Notes: a model not told the origin generated them from the letters alone. 64,000 nt of DNA from Terriglobales bacterium (GCA_025936825.1 JAICSO010000019.1:1-64000), one strand, 5' to 3'. Shown: positions 25,237 to 34,744, numbered from the stretch's first letter. Translations and numbers: made by a program.

Positions 25237-25707
25237 AAAGCGCGCTTCTGCACCGCTTGACTGGTTCACAGTGATGTGGTTTCAACGTTGGACGGTGGCT
25301 CCATTTGTGTCTATTAAGTAGACTAGTCTTGGCGCTACGTTACTCGACGAAGCCGCACACGAATCGGAGTACATGCGGAAGCCTTTGATTACTGTAGCCT
25401 CTAATCCGCAAGTCGCTCCACCGTGGATATGCGCATCTTAAGTATGGATTCGTGCGGGCTCGCAGGGTAAATCGTAGCGATTTAAGGGGTACACAACTCC
25501 CTTGAACTCCGGCGCGGCAAGCCAGCGTTGTCTGATTAAAATTACTTTTTTTTAACATATTTGTGACGCCGTCTCGACGCTGTTGGCTTTAATCTTTTTT
25601 CCCCAGTACCTCTGGGAAAGAGTAACAATGCCATCCGGCTCACAACCGCAGGCGGCTGCTCAAAAGCGTACAGGCCATTAGTCCGGCACTTGATCTTTGC
25701 GGCATCT
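25237..25707. other. intergenic stretch without a supportable gene
   Basis: More AT-rich than its surroundings, with runs of T near 25545-25555 and a small hairpin CCCAG-N5-CTGGG near 25602. A 17-codon ORF (25628-25681) is too short to judge. No gene claimed. Confidence 0.45.
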
Positions 25708-25929
25708 ATGCAACGAACAGTGGAGATTTACGTTCGGCTGTTAAGCGAGGGAACGGAATGTTCACTGCGGACTCAAGCTGTAGACTTAGGGAATGGTCTG
25801 TTCAGAGTTCTTCCTTCGTCCGACTACGACCCGAGAGACCGGGATTGGGAGTTTCCTCCTAACTCGATTGTGCGGTCGGAGGTGAAACTTTTGCAGGGTA
25901 AAAGCTTTCTGTTTGCTGTCGCTCGCTGA
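25708..25929 (+). CDS. small conserved-looking protein of unknown function
   Basis: 73 residues from ATG at 25708 (an in-frame alternative lies at 25690). The sequence VEIYVRLLSEGTECSLRTQA followed by VDLGNGLFRVLPSSDYDP and WEFPPNSIVRSEVKLLQG has the look of a small all-beta protein that recurs in soil bacteria: a charged N-terminal strand, a GxxLFR/GLFRVL turn and a W-F-PP-S-VR segment. Soluble, no signal peptide. The ribosome binding site is weak. It stands alone between two empty stretches. Confidence 0.5.
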   Translation: MQRTVEIYVRLLSEGTECSLRTQAVDLGNGLFRVLPSSDYDPRDRDWEFPPNSIVRSEVKLLQGKSFLFAVAR

Positions 25930-26621
25930 TCTCCTGGTTAGGGAGTAATGTCCGGTTATCGCTAGTTCGGGAAAAAGGCTTTATCATGCTCGACTAGCAG
26001 CACGTTGTGCAAGCCAGTGTCATTTTGGAGCGAGGCGGTGAGCGGCGCCTTTAGCTATCAAGTGCGGCTTGGTTTCTTGGTCCTTTCACATGGTATTTCT
26101 CTTGAACGAAGATGAGGCTCAGAACACCTTCACGCCGTGAAAACAGCCAGGGGCACACTACTTGCGGTTGTTCCGTCTACGGCTGAATTCAATCGAGAAA
26201 AGGCGAATGCTGGGGCAAAGCGATCCAAAGCTTCACTCCGTCGTGGGATGGCGTGCAAAGAAAACATGAATTCTAAAATCGACATATAGGCGCACCGCTG
26301 GTAGGAGTTAGTGTCATTGGGCCAATATTGATCTCAAACGAAGTTACCCGGTCTGCATATGGGAAGACCACCATCAGAAGTTGCTGGAGGGCGAGCTTTT
26401 TTGAAGACACTGTGTTCTTCGTTGCCCGAGTTGTCTGCCGCCATCCTTCTATTCGACATGGTGATGATCGATGTCGTTTGCTGCGTGCAAGAGAGTTTCC
26501 AGTCAGTGCGTACTGTCGTGCGACTCAGGCTCTGCAATTCGTTCTGAAGTGGGCTCGGCAACTCTCTTAAGGTTCGGAGATCACCCGGTTGCGCGGGTTT
26601 TCGCCCTGAGGGGGCCTGATT
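25930..26621. other. intergenic stretch without a supportable gene
   Basis: ORFs of 60-80 codons occur on both strands between 26330 and 26700 but overlap one another and lack family patterns. I see no RNA gene or repeat here. Confidence 0.45.
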
Positions 26622-28205
26622 CTATTGACCTTCAGGTGTGCAATCGTTTTGCGGCCAATGGGCAGTTCCGATGTGGGTCTTCAATGATGGTGAATCCTTG
26701 AAATCGAACAGATCTTCCAAATCGTTGGCGTAAGCATCGCGCTGGGTCAGGTGAGAATTTCCCAGACCACTAAGGAAACGCTTTTCGATAAGGGCCAGCA
26801 ACGACGCATGATCTCCTACCACGTGAGAAACGTAGGAAGGTTTGGAGAATGGCGATACCGCGATTAGAGGGACACGAACACCCAATTGATCGAATGCGGC
26901 GCACCCTGGGGGGAACGATGCAGACGGGTTGTTGGCGAGCGCAGGGCACAGCGCCTCGGCAGCCGCTTGGCTTTGTATGGCGATGTCAGAACAGGACTCT
27001 GTGACCCTGGCTGGGGTTTTGCTCACCATGAGAGCAGCGGATTCCTCGCACTGCCCAGGGAAAATTCCGTCCGGTGTGCGGTCTCCACCCTGCCGAGCTG
27101 TGGGAGGATGGACGTGGTCGTAAAAACCTCCGTGCTCATCATAAGTAATGAAGATGATCGAATCTTCCCAGTGGGGCCCGTTGCGGACTGCATTCACGAT
27201 TTCCGAGACATGGGACTGCCCCCGCTGGATGTCCGAAGGTGGATGTTCATCATCTTCGAAAACCTTTGACCTGGTGCTAAAGGCCGGATCTATCCACGCC
27301 ACTTGTGGAAGTGTGCCGATGCCGCCTGCCTGGTTGAAAAACATGGCAAGGGGTAGATTGTGGGCTGAGTCGAGAAGTTGGAAAATGCTATCCTGCGCCC
27401 CATCCTCGAAATAGTCTGCCCACGAAACCTGGCGAGCATTCAGCAAATCAAAAATCGTACCGGTGATGGGCTTGTAACCTCCTATCGGGGTGAATTCGTT
27501 GGCGGTAAGCCCAAAGGAAGTAGCCGCCATCAAATAAGAGCGGTTTGGCAGGGTGGGCCCCAACACAGACGAAAACTGCCGATCGCTAATGGCAAACTTT
27601 TCTGCCAGCTCGTAGTAAAACGGCAGGTCGTCCCAATCATAGAAAGACATCGTCTTATCTTGCGACCGCTGCCCCGGGCCGGTGCCTTGATGCCGACGTT
27701 CATTCTGCTGCACGAAGCCGTCGTTGAGTGCTTGGTCAAGCGCTTGATTCGGGCTTTCGAAATTGATCTCGCGATGGGAACCCACCCATGAGTGGTCCAG
27801 ATCTGGAGCAACGCAGCGAGTGCTAGCTTTGAAAGCTTTCACCGCATCGCCGTGTCCATCTGGATTGCTATTTGTGCATTGAAAGTGACCACGTGTAATT
27901 GAGCAGGTAAGACCGTCGAAGCACCTGTGGTCTGCCTGGGAACAGAGCCCGTTGCCATTATGGTAGGGAGTAGCCGGGGCGTACGCAAGCACACCAAAGT
28001 AGTTGTCCAAAGAATGATTCTCCTGCATCACAATGATGATGTGGTTCACGCGCGACAAATCAGGCTTATTCAGCGCGCATCCTTCCGTGAGCAAACAGGC
28101 TCCCCAGAGCAAGGAAATCAAGAGCGTTGCCGACGTCTGCAACGATCCGTCGCATGAGCGGACCATAGCTCGCATGAAAGCACAACCGGAGGCTGCGAAT
28201 GTCAA
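26622..28205 (-). CDS. exported phosphoesterase (phospholipase C / acid phosphatase family)
   Basis: 527 residues of the PF04185 phosphoesterase family. It has an N-terminal hydrophobic segment with a Cys (LISLLWGACLLTEGC), possibly a lipoprotein signal. Family motifs: HIIIVMQENHSLDNYFG near residue 55 (metal-binding Glu-Asn), the SVLGPTLPNRSYLMA segment, IIFITYDEHGGFYDHVHPP (the Asp/Glu/His cluster) and GVRVPLIAVSPFSKP. It probably cleaves phosphate or phospholipid head groups in the periplasm. Several in-frame ATGs lie near the start (28205, 28172); the longest frame is given. Divergent from the membrane-protein gene at 28285. Confidence 0.9.
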   Translation of the reverse strand: MTFAASGCAFMRAMVRSCDGSLQTSATLLISLLWGACLLTEGCALNKPDLSRVNHIIIVMQENHSLDNYFGVLAYAPATPYHNGNGLCSQADHRCFDGLTCSITRGHFQCTNSNPDGHGDAVKAFKASTRCVAPDLDHSWVGSHREINFESPNQALDQALNDGFVQQNERRHQGTGPGQRSQDKTMSFYDWDDLPFYYELAEKFAISDRQFSSVLGPTLPNRSYLMAATSFGLTANEFTPIGGYKPITGTIFDLLNARQVSWADYFEDGAQDSIFQLLDSAHNLPLAMFFNQAGGIGTLPQVAWIDPAFSTRSKVFEDDEHPPSDIQRGQSHVSEIVNAVRNGPHWEDSIIFITYDEHGGFYDHVHPPTARQGGDRTPDGIFPGQCEESAALMVSKTPARVTESCSDIAIQSQAAAEALCPALANNPSASFPPGCAAFDQLGVRVPLIAVSPFSKPSYVSHVVGDHASLLALIEKRFLSGLGNSHLTQRDAYANDLEDLFDFKDSPSLKTHIGTAHWPQNDCTPEGQ

Positions 28206-28284
28206 ATGGGGGTCATTTTGATCCTCGCACCGGATTTCACACGTGAAGTGCTACCTGAACTACAATACCGGCAGGAGATCAGTC

Positions 28285-28797
28285 ATGGAAATTCCAAAAC
28301 GAATGTGGATGGCGATGGTAGTTTTGGGCGCCGCCGCGCGCTTGCTTCCTCACCCATGGAATTTCACGCCAATAATGGCTATTGGGCTGTTTGCAGGAAC
28401 TCAAGCTCGAAAGGCTAGCACGGGTGTTTTGGCCACCCTGGTGGCGCTCGTCGTCAGTGACGCCGTGCTGGGTCTCTACTCCGGATTTTGGTACGTATAT
28501 GCGGCGGCGCTGATTCCAGTGCTACTCGGCAGGCTAATTCGTAACCGAAGTCGTGCGGCCGCAATTGCAACCGCTGCCCTTGTCTCCAGTCTGTCATTCT
28601 TCTTGCTAACCAATTTCATGGTCTGGGCTACCGAGCGATTGTACCCGCATACGCTCGGTGGTCTATCCGAATGTTTCCTGGCTGGCATACCGTTTTATCG
28701 GAATCAAGTGCTGGGGGATGCGGTCTATACCATTGCTATCTTCGGCGGTTACGCACTCCTGAACCGCTTGTGCCAACCAGCACAGCAGGCCGCATAA
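28285..28797 (+). CDS. small integral membrane protein, possible transporter component (DUF6580-like)
   Basis: About 170 residues with five or six hydrophobic segments. The pattern LLPHPWNFTPIMAIGLFAGTQ near the start and PFYRNQVLGDAVYTIAIFGGYALLNRL at the end resembles the DUF6580 family, which looks like the membrane-spanning subunits of ECF vitamin importers. GCAGGAG lies about 9 bases before the ATG at 28285. It is one base from a cobalamin-binding protein gene and upstream of a DUF71 ATPase; this neighbourhood suggests corrinoid uptake or salvage, but that is inference. Confidence 0.75.
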   Translation: MEIPKRMWMAMVVLGAAARLLPHPWNFTPIMAIGLFAGTQARKASTGVLATLVALVVSDAVLGLYSGFWYVYAAALIPVLLGRLIRNRSRAAAIATAALVSSLSFFLLTNFMVWATERLYPHTLGGLSECFLAGIPFYRNQVLGDAVYTIAIFGGYALLNRLCQPAQQAA

Positions 28798-28798
28798 C

Positions 28799-29749
28799 AT
28801 GCGCATTGTTTCTCTCCTGGCGAGCGCCACAGAAATTGTCTGCGCTCTGGGTGCCGGTGAAATGCTCGTCGGACGGTCGCATGAGTGCGATAACCCGGAG
28901 TGGGTGAAGCGACTCCCAGCATGTAGCGCTCCCGCCTTTGACGTGTCGGTTTCCAGCAGAGAAATTGATACTGAGGTTCGGCGTCGCCTGCGATCAGGTG
29001 AGCCGCTCTATCACATTCACGGAGATCTGATTCGCGAGTTGCAGGCGGATTTGTTGATTTCACAATCGCATTGCGAAGTGTGCGCGGTTACTCCTGGTGA
29101 CCTAGAGCGAAGTGGCGCCTGCACAGCTCCCGCGCGGCAAGTGGCATTGTCGGCCACCTCTTTGGAGGAGATCTTCCAAGGAATTCTGCGTATTTCACAG
29201 GAGCTTCGGTTAGAGCAGAAGGGCGAATTACTTGTTCGCCGCGAACGGGAGCGCTTGGGCAGAGTTAGGGAGAAGACTGAGCGCAGCCGTCGCCCAACCG
29301 TGGTGATGGTTGAATGGACGGACCCGCTGTTCGCGATGGGCAACTGGGGCCCGGAGTTGATGGAAATCGCCAACGGCGAACTACTGCTTGGGGAAAAGGG
29401 CAAGTATTCGGCAGCCATTCCCGCGGAGCAGCTGCGAGACGCCGATCCGGAGTACCTCATTGTGGCGCCCTGCGGATTCGACCTAGAGCGTAGTTTGCGG
29501 GAACAAGCCGTACTGGAGCGATATCCGTGGTGGCGTGAGCTTCATGCTGTGCGCCAAGGCAATGTCGTGTTTGCTGACGGCAATCTGCTCTTCAACCGTT
29601 CCGGAATGACGGTCTCCCAAACCGCCGAGGTGATTGCCGAAATCCTTCACGGCGTCTCGTTCGGCGAGCGAACCGAAAGAGTGGGTTGGCGCCGGATCGA
29701 AACGCACGCGAAGGTAGATTCGCAGCGGGTGACCATGAGCCGCGCGTGA
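28799..29749 (+). CDS. cobalamin-binding protein of the BtuF/helical-backbone metal receptor family, no signal peptide
   Basis: 316 residues. It opens directly with IVSLLASATEIVCALGAGE, the first strand of the periplasmic binding fold, with no signal sequence, so it may act in the cytoplasm. Further features are SHCEVCAVTPGDLE (a CxxCA motif also present in the homologue at 39553), VVMVEWTDPLFAMGNWGPELM and YLIVAPCGFDLERS. The family is annotated as cobalamin-binding. It starts one base after the membrane-protein gene, and its stop overlaps the DUF71 gene, so the three are translationally coupled. Confidence 0.88.
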   Translation: MRIVSLLASATEIVCALGAGEMLVGRSHECDNPEWVKRLPACSAPAFDVSVSSREIDTEVRRRLRSGEPLYHIHGDLIRELQADLLISQSHCEVCAVTPGDLERSGACTAPARQVALSATSLEEIFQGILRISQELRLEQKGELLVRRERERLGRVREKTERSRRPTVVMVEWTDPLFAMGNWGPELMEIANGELLLGEKGKYSAAIPAEQLRDADPEYLIVAPCGFDLERSLREQAVLERYPWWRELHAVRQGNVVFADGNLLFNRSGMTVSQTAEVIAEILHGVSFGERTERVGWRRIETHAKVDSQRVTMSRA

Positions 29750-30408
29750 CGAAGGTTCTCTTATCGTGGAGCAGCGGCAAAGACAGCGCCTGGACGCTGC
29801 ACCTTCTCCGGCAACAGCCGAACATCCATGTAGCTGCGCTGCTGACCACCTTTAACTCCGAGGCGAACCGCGTGGCGATGCACGCGGTCCGGCGCCTTTT
29901 GGTGGAAGCTCAGTCCGAGCGGACCGGGATCCAGCTCTGGCCTGTGGAACTCGCGTGGCCATGCTCCAAGCTGGAATACGAAGATCGAATGCGCATTGTG
30001 TGTCAACGGGCAGCAGCTGAGGGAATCACCGCGGTCGCATTCGGAGACCTTTTTCTTCAGGACATCCGTAATTATCGAGAGCGGCAACTGCAGGGGACCG
30101 GGCTCACACCGCTGTTTCCGGTCTGGCAAATTCCAACGGATAAAATGAGCCGGGATATGATGGCAGCGGGCGTGAAAGCAAAGATTACGTGCGTGGACGC
30201 ATCGAAGCCAGCGAAGTCGTTTGCCGGCCATGAACACGACCTACAGTTGCTGCAAGCATTGCCTTCGGGAATCGATCCATGCGGGGAAAACGGAGAATTT
30301 CACACGTTCGTATATGATGCACCGGTATTCTCTGGGCCCATCGCGGTGCGCACGGGAGAAGTGATCGAACGCGATGGATTTGCATTTGCGGACTTGGTTC
30401 CGCTATGA
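29746..30408 (+). CDS. DUF71/COG2102 ATP-binding protein (diphthine ammonia ligase-like), bacterial B12-salvage type
   Basis: 220 residues of the PP-loop ATPase family: VLLSWSSGKDSAWTLHLL at the N-terminus is the SGGxDS-like motif, followed by AVAFGDLFLQDIRNYRE and DPCGENGEFHTFVYDAP, both characteristic of DUF71. In archaea and eukaryotes the family makes diphthamide; bacteria lack diphthamide, and comparative genomics of DUF71/COG2102 proposed a role in B12 salvage because the bacterial genes lie next to corrinoid genes, as here. GTG at 29746 overlaps the previous stop (GTGA). Confidence 0.88.
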   Translation: MTKVLLSWSSGKDSAWTLHLLRQQPNIHVAALLTTFNSEANRVAMHAVRRLLVEAQSERTGIQLWPVELAWPCSKLEYEDRMRIVCQRAAAEGITAVAFGDLFLQDIRNYRERQLQGTGLTPLFPVWQIPTDKMSRDMMAAGVKAKITCVDASKPAKSFAGHEHDLQLLQALPSGIDPCGENGEFHTFVYDAPVFSGPIAVRTGEVIERDGFAFADLVPL

Positions 30409-30595
30409 CCCATCACCGCGCGAGCTTTTTCCCATCCGGGGAGAGGAATGTCCCGAGGCATTGGTAAGGTCTGTAGGTGCTTCCGCCATCGTGTCGAAAT
30501 CTGAAAGCGCATCAGTGTTGATCGACAAATGTAGATCGCTGTTTTATCGCAAAGCCGCCTGACGCGCCCTCGCCATCGATCGAAGAGGTAAATTT

Positions 30596-30778
30596 TTGCG
30601 ACCTTATCCTTCCGAACAATTGCGATTCGAACTGAACCATTTGCTCCGCAAACAACGTGAAGTTTTGGAGTCAAGAATGCTCGGTACCGCTAGCGACGAC
30701 GACTTACTGGAATACGACGTCAGACAACAAATCATCCACGAGCTATGCAATGTTCTAGCAAATTCGGCAGCGCCGTAG
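30596..30778 (+). CDS. small protein of unknown function, paralogous to a broken copy at 34745
   Basis: 60 residues starting at TTG 30596 (AGAGG about 10 bases upstream). Charged and probably helical: a QLRFELNHLLRKQREVLESR helix, then MLGTASDDDLLEYDVRQQII and HELCNVLANSAAP. The central block is repeated with changes in a decayed minus-strand copy at 34875-34745, evidence that it is a real protein family. It resembles short helical proteins that I associate with acidobacteria; no function is known to me. Confidence 0.6.
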   Translation: MRPYPSEQLRFELNHLLRKQREVLESRMLGTASDDDLLEYDVRQQIIHELCNVLANSAAP

Positions 30779-31466
30779 CAATCACCTCCAGCCCCAAGCT
30801 AAAACCAAGCAGAAAAACCCTTCATGTATCTCTCCCTCAATTGAGGTTTCGTTGAACAATGCCGGTGTTTAGTTGCTCTTTTGGCGCCGAGAGGCAGTCC
30901 GGCAACACTCGGTGTGTCGGGGATGAGTCCTTGCTGTGGTTCGTGTCCAACATTTCTACCCTCTCCTATTCAAATACAATGAATCTATGGTAAGAGAGAT
31001 GAGAGGTTCCTACGTTCCAGCATGGCAGTTGGCATAGGCGTGGTGGCGGGTTTGCGTGACCTGATTGCGCCCGCAGTGCTTGCATGGGCTGTGAAGCGCA
31101 GGTGGCTTCGCCTCGGAAGTCTCCCTTTCGCCATGGTGATTTCAGGGACAGCATCGAAACAAATCACCCAACTTGCTGTCAGCGAATTGATCACGAACAA
31201 AGCGCCCTTTACTGCCAGTCGATTGAATTCTCGCAGCCGGTAATGTCATGGTCTGGGTCGATGTGTCAGGCAATCAACTCCATTACACATTCCGAATGTT
31301 TGAACCTTCAAGGTCCAGAGGTGCCGCCTTCGCCACCGGGGGCCATCGAGGCTCGTGTGGCGACTGGCACTCGCCGGCACCCAACGACGGGCCCCGCTGA
31401 TGCGGCACCCGATGTGTTGGCACGAGCGAGTGGTGTGATCTGGGACTTCTTTTATGTGCCCTAGTT
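30779..31466. other. low-information stretch with possible gene debris
   Basis: No intact gene. A piece reading TASKQITQLAVSELITNKAP near 31150-31210 faintly recalls the SELVTNA motif of anti-sigma (RsbW-type) ATPases, but the frame breaks and I do not claim it. Another frame ends at 31464 with ASGVIWDFFYVP, which may be the upstream part of the next feature after a frameshift. Confidence 0.35.
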
Positions 31467-32120
31467 GAGAGCCCTTCGGAAAGAACTTGGGACGCAAATA
31501 CGTGGGTGCTCTACTACAGCGTGGGCGTTTACGGGGCGATTGGACAAGTGTATCGGGCGACGGGGGATGCGCCGCCGGTATTTGAGCGGACCGGCGTTGC
31601 GCTGGCGACGCTGCATTATGCGAACGACGTAAAAGTATTTCAAGCGAGCGGGAAAACGTGGTACCTGATGTCACTGTACATAGAGCGGGTGCAGACCGAT
31701 CCGAGTTCAGTTGCGTTTTCTTATAGCTTGTCGAATGACGGGAAGCAGTTCGGGCCGGAGCAGATATTGTTTACGCTGGCACAGGGAGCGGAGGATTCGT
31801 TTGGGGTGACGCCGGCTTTCGTGACGCGGGCGGGGCGGGTTTTGGGCGTGCTTTACGGAGCGAATCCGCAGGACCTGCTTTCCGCGACGGACGCGATCTT
31901 TGCGCGCTGGCTCCAGAAGAAGGTGGAGGTAGTGGATTCGAGCGGGACGGCGGTCGCGGCTCAGGGAGGCTACGGTCCGGACAGGCAATGGTTCGCGGCG
32001 GAGGGATTGGGAAAACTGCAAGGAACGATCCGTGTGTTTGCGGAAGACGGCGTGACTCCGTTAGCGACGGGCTCGATCGACCTAAGCGCAGGGAAGGCCT
32101 ATGCGCTCGTGGTGCAGTAG
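31467..32120 (+). pseudogene. C-terminal fragment of a protein of unknown function
   Basis: An open frame of about 217 codons with coding-like composition (TWDANTWVLYYSVGVYG, VFERTGVALATLHYAND, TWYLMSLYIERVQTDPSS, SIDLSAGKAYALVVQ) but no convincing start: the only early start is GTG at 31506, without a ribosome binding site. The frame reads naturally as a continuation of WDFFYVP ending at 31464 in another frame, so a one- or two-base change near 31462 has probably broken the gene. The rest of the 5' end is not recognisable. Function unknown; beta-rich. Confidence 0.45.
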
Positions 32121-32195
32121 GAAGAAGCAGCATACCCTACCCGCCCAAGACTTAGGCCAAAAACTAGGTCCACTGACGCACTTAGTCAGATCCCC

Positions 32196-32402
32196 GTGAA
32201 ACGCTGTCAAGACCGGACGAGGGTTGCATCCAAAATCCTCTTCGTTAGCGAAGAGCGCTCTCCTGATGTTGCAGAAGAAGCCTTGAACACGGGGGCAGGC
32301 GGGTACGTCGTCAAGTCCGATGCGAATAGCGAATTATTGCCTGCGGTCAAAAGCTGTTCTGGGCAGCTTCGACGTCGAACCCTTTGCCTGAATCGCGAAT
32401 GA
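32196..32402 (+). pseudogene. fragment of a response regulator receiver domain
   Basis: SKILFVSEERSPDVAEEALN followed by TGAGGYVVKSDANSELLPAV is the second half of a CheY-like receiver domain (the strand with conserved Ser/Thr and the GA-GYVxK segment with the invariant Lys). The first half with the phosphoacceptor Asp is missing. After PAVK the frame goes wrong; in the next frame AVLGSFDVEPFA continues the expected helix, so an extra A in the AAAA at about 32348 is a likely frameshift. Dead fragment. Confidence 0.7.
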
Positions 32403-32520
32403 TCAGATGAATCTCACCGGATAGCATCTGGCCTCGTGGGCGGCACTGTGCCCGGGCAATCACGAAAGAGCCGGCAAGCCGAAATCCGGCAAGAGTCGAA
32501 CGAAGGAGATTGCTACCTGG

Positions 32521-32751
32521 GTGATTATTCCGGCTGCCGGCTTATCCCTATTAGCCATCTATGAGTTGGCAATGGATCATTGGGAAAATAGTGTTAGAGC
32601 GCCAATCAGACTTGACCTGTTTTTGGAAATTTCACTCATGCTGGTTTTCGTAGTATGGGGCATTACCGCTTGTCTATTCCGGTCAAGAAAAGAAAAGCAA
32701 CTCGGAGGCCCGACAGCGCCTGAGCACTTGCATCAGACGCCAAACAATTGA
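32521..32751 (+). CDS. small two-helix membrane protein of unknown function
   Basis: 76 residues with two hydrophobic helices (IIPAAGLSLLAIYELA and LEISLMLVFVVWGITACLF) separated by a charged loop, then a basic, proline-containing tail (RSRKEKQLGGP). GTG at 32521 is the first start; GAAGGAG lies about 12 bases upstream. No domain recognised. It stands alone between a receiver fragment and a radical SAM gene. Confidence 0.5.
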   Translation: MIIPAAGLSLLAIYELAMDHWENSVRAPIRLDLFLEISLMLVFVVWGITACLFRSRKEKQLGGPTAPEHLHQTPNN

Positions 32752-32922
32752 TTTGGTTCGCCACAACGCTATGACCTATGGCCGCTGCCGAAGGACACTG
32801 CCGGTGCTGCGGCCAAAAACAACGTCACCGTTCCGGCCCTACGACCCGACGGCTGCGATACAATTGCAATATTTCGCTTCGCCAACGCGGTCTTAAACGC
32901 GCCTGAGGGTCGCGCCGAAGTA

Positions 32923-32940
32923 ATAAGGACCGGTCCTTAT
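32923..32940. promoter_or_regulatory. perfect 18-bp palindrome covering the ribosome binding site and start codon
   Basis: ATAAGGACCGGTCCTTAT is its own reverse complement. It contains the Shine-Dalgarno AAGGA (32925-32929), and its last two bases are the first two of the ATG at 32939. As RNA it could fold with a 7-bp stem and a 4-nt loop that pairs AAGGA with UCCUU and hides the start; as DNA it could be an operator. Confidence 0.6.
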
Positions 32941-34426
32941 GAATGTCCTGTTACTTTCCATGCCGGATTCCTTCGAACACATGCCACCGGTCGCTATCCG
33001 TATGCCTAATGGAGGGCTCACGTCACTGGCGGGAAACGTTGATCTGCAGCACCGCGTCGCCGTGGCTGATTTGATCCTGGTTCAGTCCCAGGTTCGTGAG
33101 ACTGTCACCAGACTTATCCGCGAGCTAGATCCGGAAGTGGTCGGACTTTCCGTCATGACGTTTCAGCGCCGTACCGCCGTGCGCATTGTCGAACTAGTCC
33201 GCGCTCTCCGGCCGGGCGTGAAAATCGTCGTGGGAGGGTACGACCCCAGCCTTGCCCCCGAAGCTTACGAACAAATCAACGTCGATTATCTTGTACGCAG
33301 CGAGGGCGAAGTCACGTTCCGCGAATTATTGCGCTCAGTCGAGCAGGGGTCTGGAGTCGACCGGATCTGCGGCCTCTCTTACCGAAACGGCGAGAACTGG
33401 GTGCACAACCCCGACCGGCCGCCACACCGCCTCGAAGACAGCGAAATCCGTGCGCCGAAACGCGATGCACGTGTCCTCACGGGATATACATTGCTCGGTC
33501 GCCAGGTGGATGTAGTCGAGACCTCTCGAGGCTGCACCTACGATTGCAGCTTCTGTTCGATCATCGAAATGAGGGGGCGCAATTTTCACACCTATTCTTT
33601 CGACCGCGTGCTGGCGGACATTAGCGACGCCCGTGACCATGGCGCGCGAACCATTTTCCTGGTGGATGACAATATCACCCTGAACGTGCGACGGTTTGCA
33701 GCGTTGTGCGAAGCGATTATCGCTGCCGGGCTGCACAAGCTCGAGTACTTCGTGCAGGGAATGACCTCCGCCATCGCGAACCACGGCGACACCCTCGCCC
33801 CGCTGATGCGACGAGCCGGATTCCGCTATGTTTTCCTGGGGATTGAGAACGTCTTGAAAGGCGACCTGGAATTTCTGCGGGCTACCGCTAAGAATATCGA
33901 GCGCATTAACGGGCAAAACAGCGGGAATGCCGCCCTCAAAGCCATCGATTACCTGCACCGCAACCACATGTACGTGGTCGGAGGATTGATCATTGGCAGT
34001 CCTGACGACACACTCGAGTCTATCCAAGCCAACCTCGAATTCGCCCGCCGCTACGTGGATTGGCCCTATATTCAGCACCCGACACCGTACCCCCGCACGC
34101 CCATGACGAGAGAGTTCCGCGAGCAGGGCTTGGTGATGAATGAGCGGCTTGAAGAATATGATGGCACTACGGCGGTGGTGCGTACTCGACACCTGCCGGC
34201 GGAGGAAGTGGAATTCCTGCGCTGGAAAGCCGAACGTTGGATGAAGGTTCACCACATACCTGTCGCCCTTCAGCATGACCCGAGTTTCGTTCTGTTTCGA
34301 GGATGGAGGATGTTGGCTCACACTTTCCGGGGAAGCTCGATTCGCTCAGCTCTTGGACTGGAAAGCGAGAAGAAAGTTTTTGAGCGGTATCGAGCCATTC
34401 GGCGGGCCGAGCGGGAATACGTCTAA
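32939..34426 (+). CDS. B12-binding domain radical SAM protein (solitary)
   Basis: 495 residues. B12-binding-like N-terminal domain (VVGLSVMTFQRRTAVRI, KIVVGGYDPSLAPE) to about residue 150, then ETSRGCTYDCSFC as the cluster motif near residue 200, LVDDNITLN, FLGIEN and VGGLIIGSPDD. The C-terminal region carries a RTRHLPAEEVEFLRWKAERW helix found in many B12 radical SAM enzymes of the BchE/hopanoid type. It is only distantly similar to the five enzymes of the 8-20 kb locus. No partner gene is adjacent, so the substrate cannot be inferred. Start chosen at the ATG inside the palindrome with AAGGA 9 bases upstream. Confidence 0.9.
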   Translation: MNVLLLSMPDSFEHMPPVAIRMPNGGLTSLAGNVDLQHRVAVADLILVQSQVRETVTRLIRELDPEVVGLSVMTFQRRTAVRIVELVRALRPGVKIVVGGYDPSLAPEAYEQINVDYLVRSEGEVTFRELLRSVEQGSGVDRICGLSYRNGENWVHNPDRPPHRLEDSEIRAPKRDARVLTGYTLLGRQVDVVETSRGCTYDCSFCSIIEMRGRNFHTYSFDRVLADISDARDHGARTIFLVDDNITLNVRRFAALCEAIIAAGLHKLEYFVQGMTSAIANHGDTLAPLMRRAGFRYVFLGIENVLKGDLEFLRATAKNIERINGQNSGNAALKAIDYLHRNHMYVVGGLIIGSPDDTLESIQANLEFARRYVDWPYIQHPTPYPRTPMTREFREQGLVMNERLEEYDGTTAVVRTRHLPAEEVEFLRWKAERWMKVHHIPVALQHDPSFVLFRGWRMLAHTFRGSSIRSALGLESEKKVFERYRAIRRAEREYV

Positions 34427-34744
34427 CACTACAATAAAGGTCCTGCCGACTAAGCGCCGCAGTCCTTCGAGCGCATGCCGGAGTTGCGGAATCCTCCCTT
34501 CAACCGTCCTCGCGCAAGTTGGGCTAGTTGTTGGGCGTCGTCCTACCCATTCCTTCCATCGCGACGGAGGCCATGTGAGACGGTTATGTTGACTAGCACG
34601 TCCGTGCTCGGCTCTGCCACGTCTTAGCCATTCCTGTATCGGCAGGTGCCGTCGTACCTTTTAGAGCGCTGACGGCAGCGCACTCGATGGGCGGTGGCGA
34701 ACGAAAGTTCACTCCTCATGTGCCGCCGCCAGTCCAACCAAGTG
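34427..34744. other. intergenic stretch without a supportable gene
   Basis: Nothing recognisable on either strand; it lies between the solitary radical SAM gene and the decayed small-protein copy. Confidence 0.4.

Noticed and set aside
31022-31243. Possible RsbW-type anti-sigma ATPase remnant (SELITNKAP)
   Set aside because: Only one short motif, frame breaks on both sides, and the nucleotide-binding glycine motifs are not seen.
33335-34321. 328-codon minus-strand ORF
   Set aside because: Antisense shadow of the solitary radical SAM gene; no family pattern, while the plus strand has a complete CxxxCxxC enzyme.
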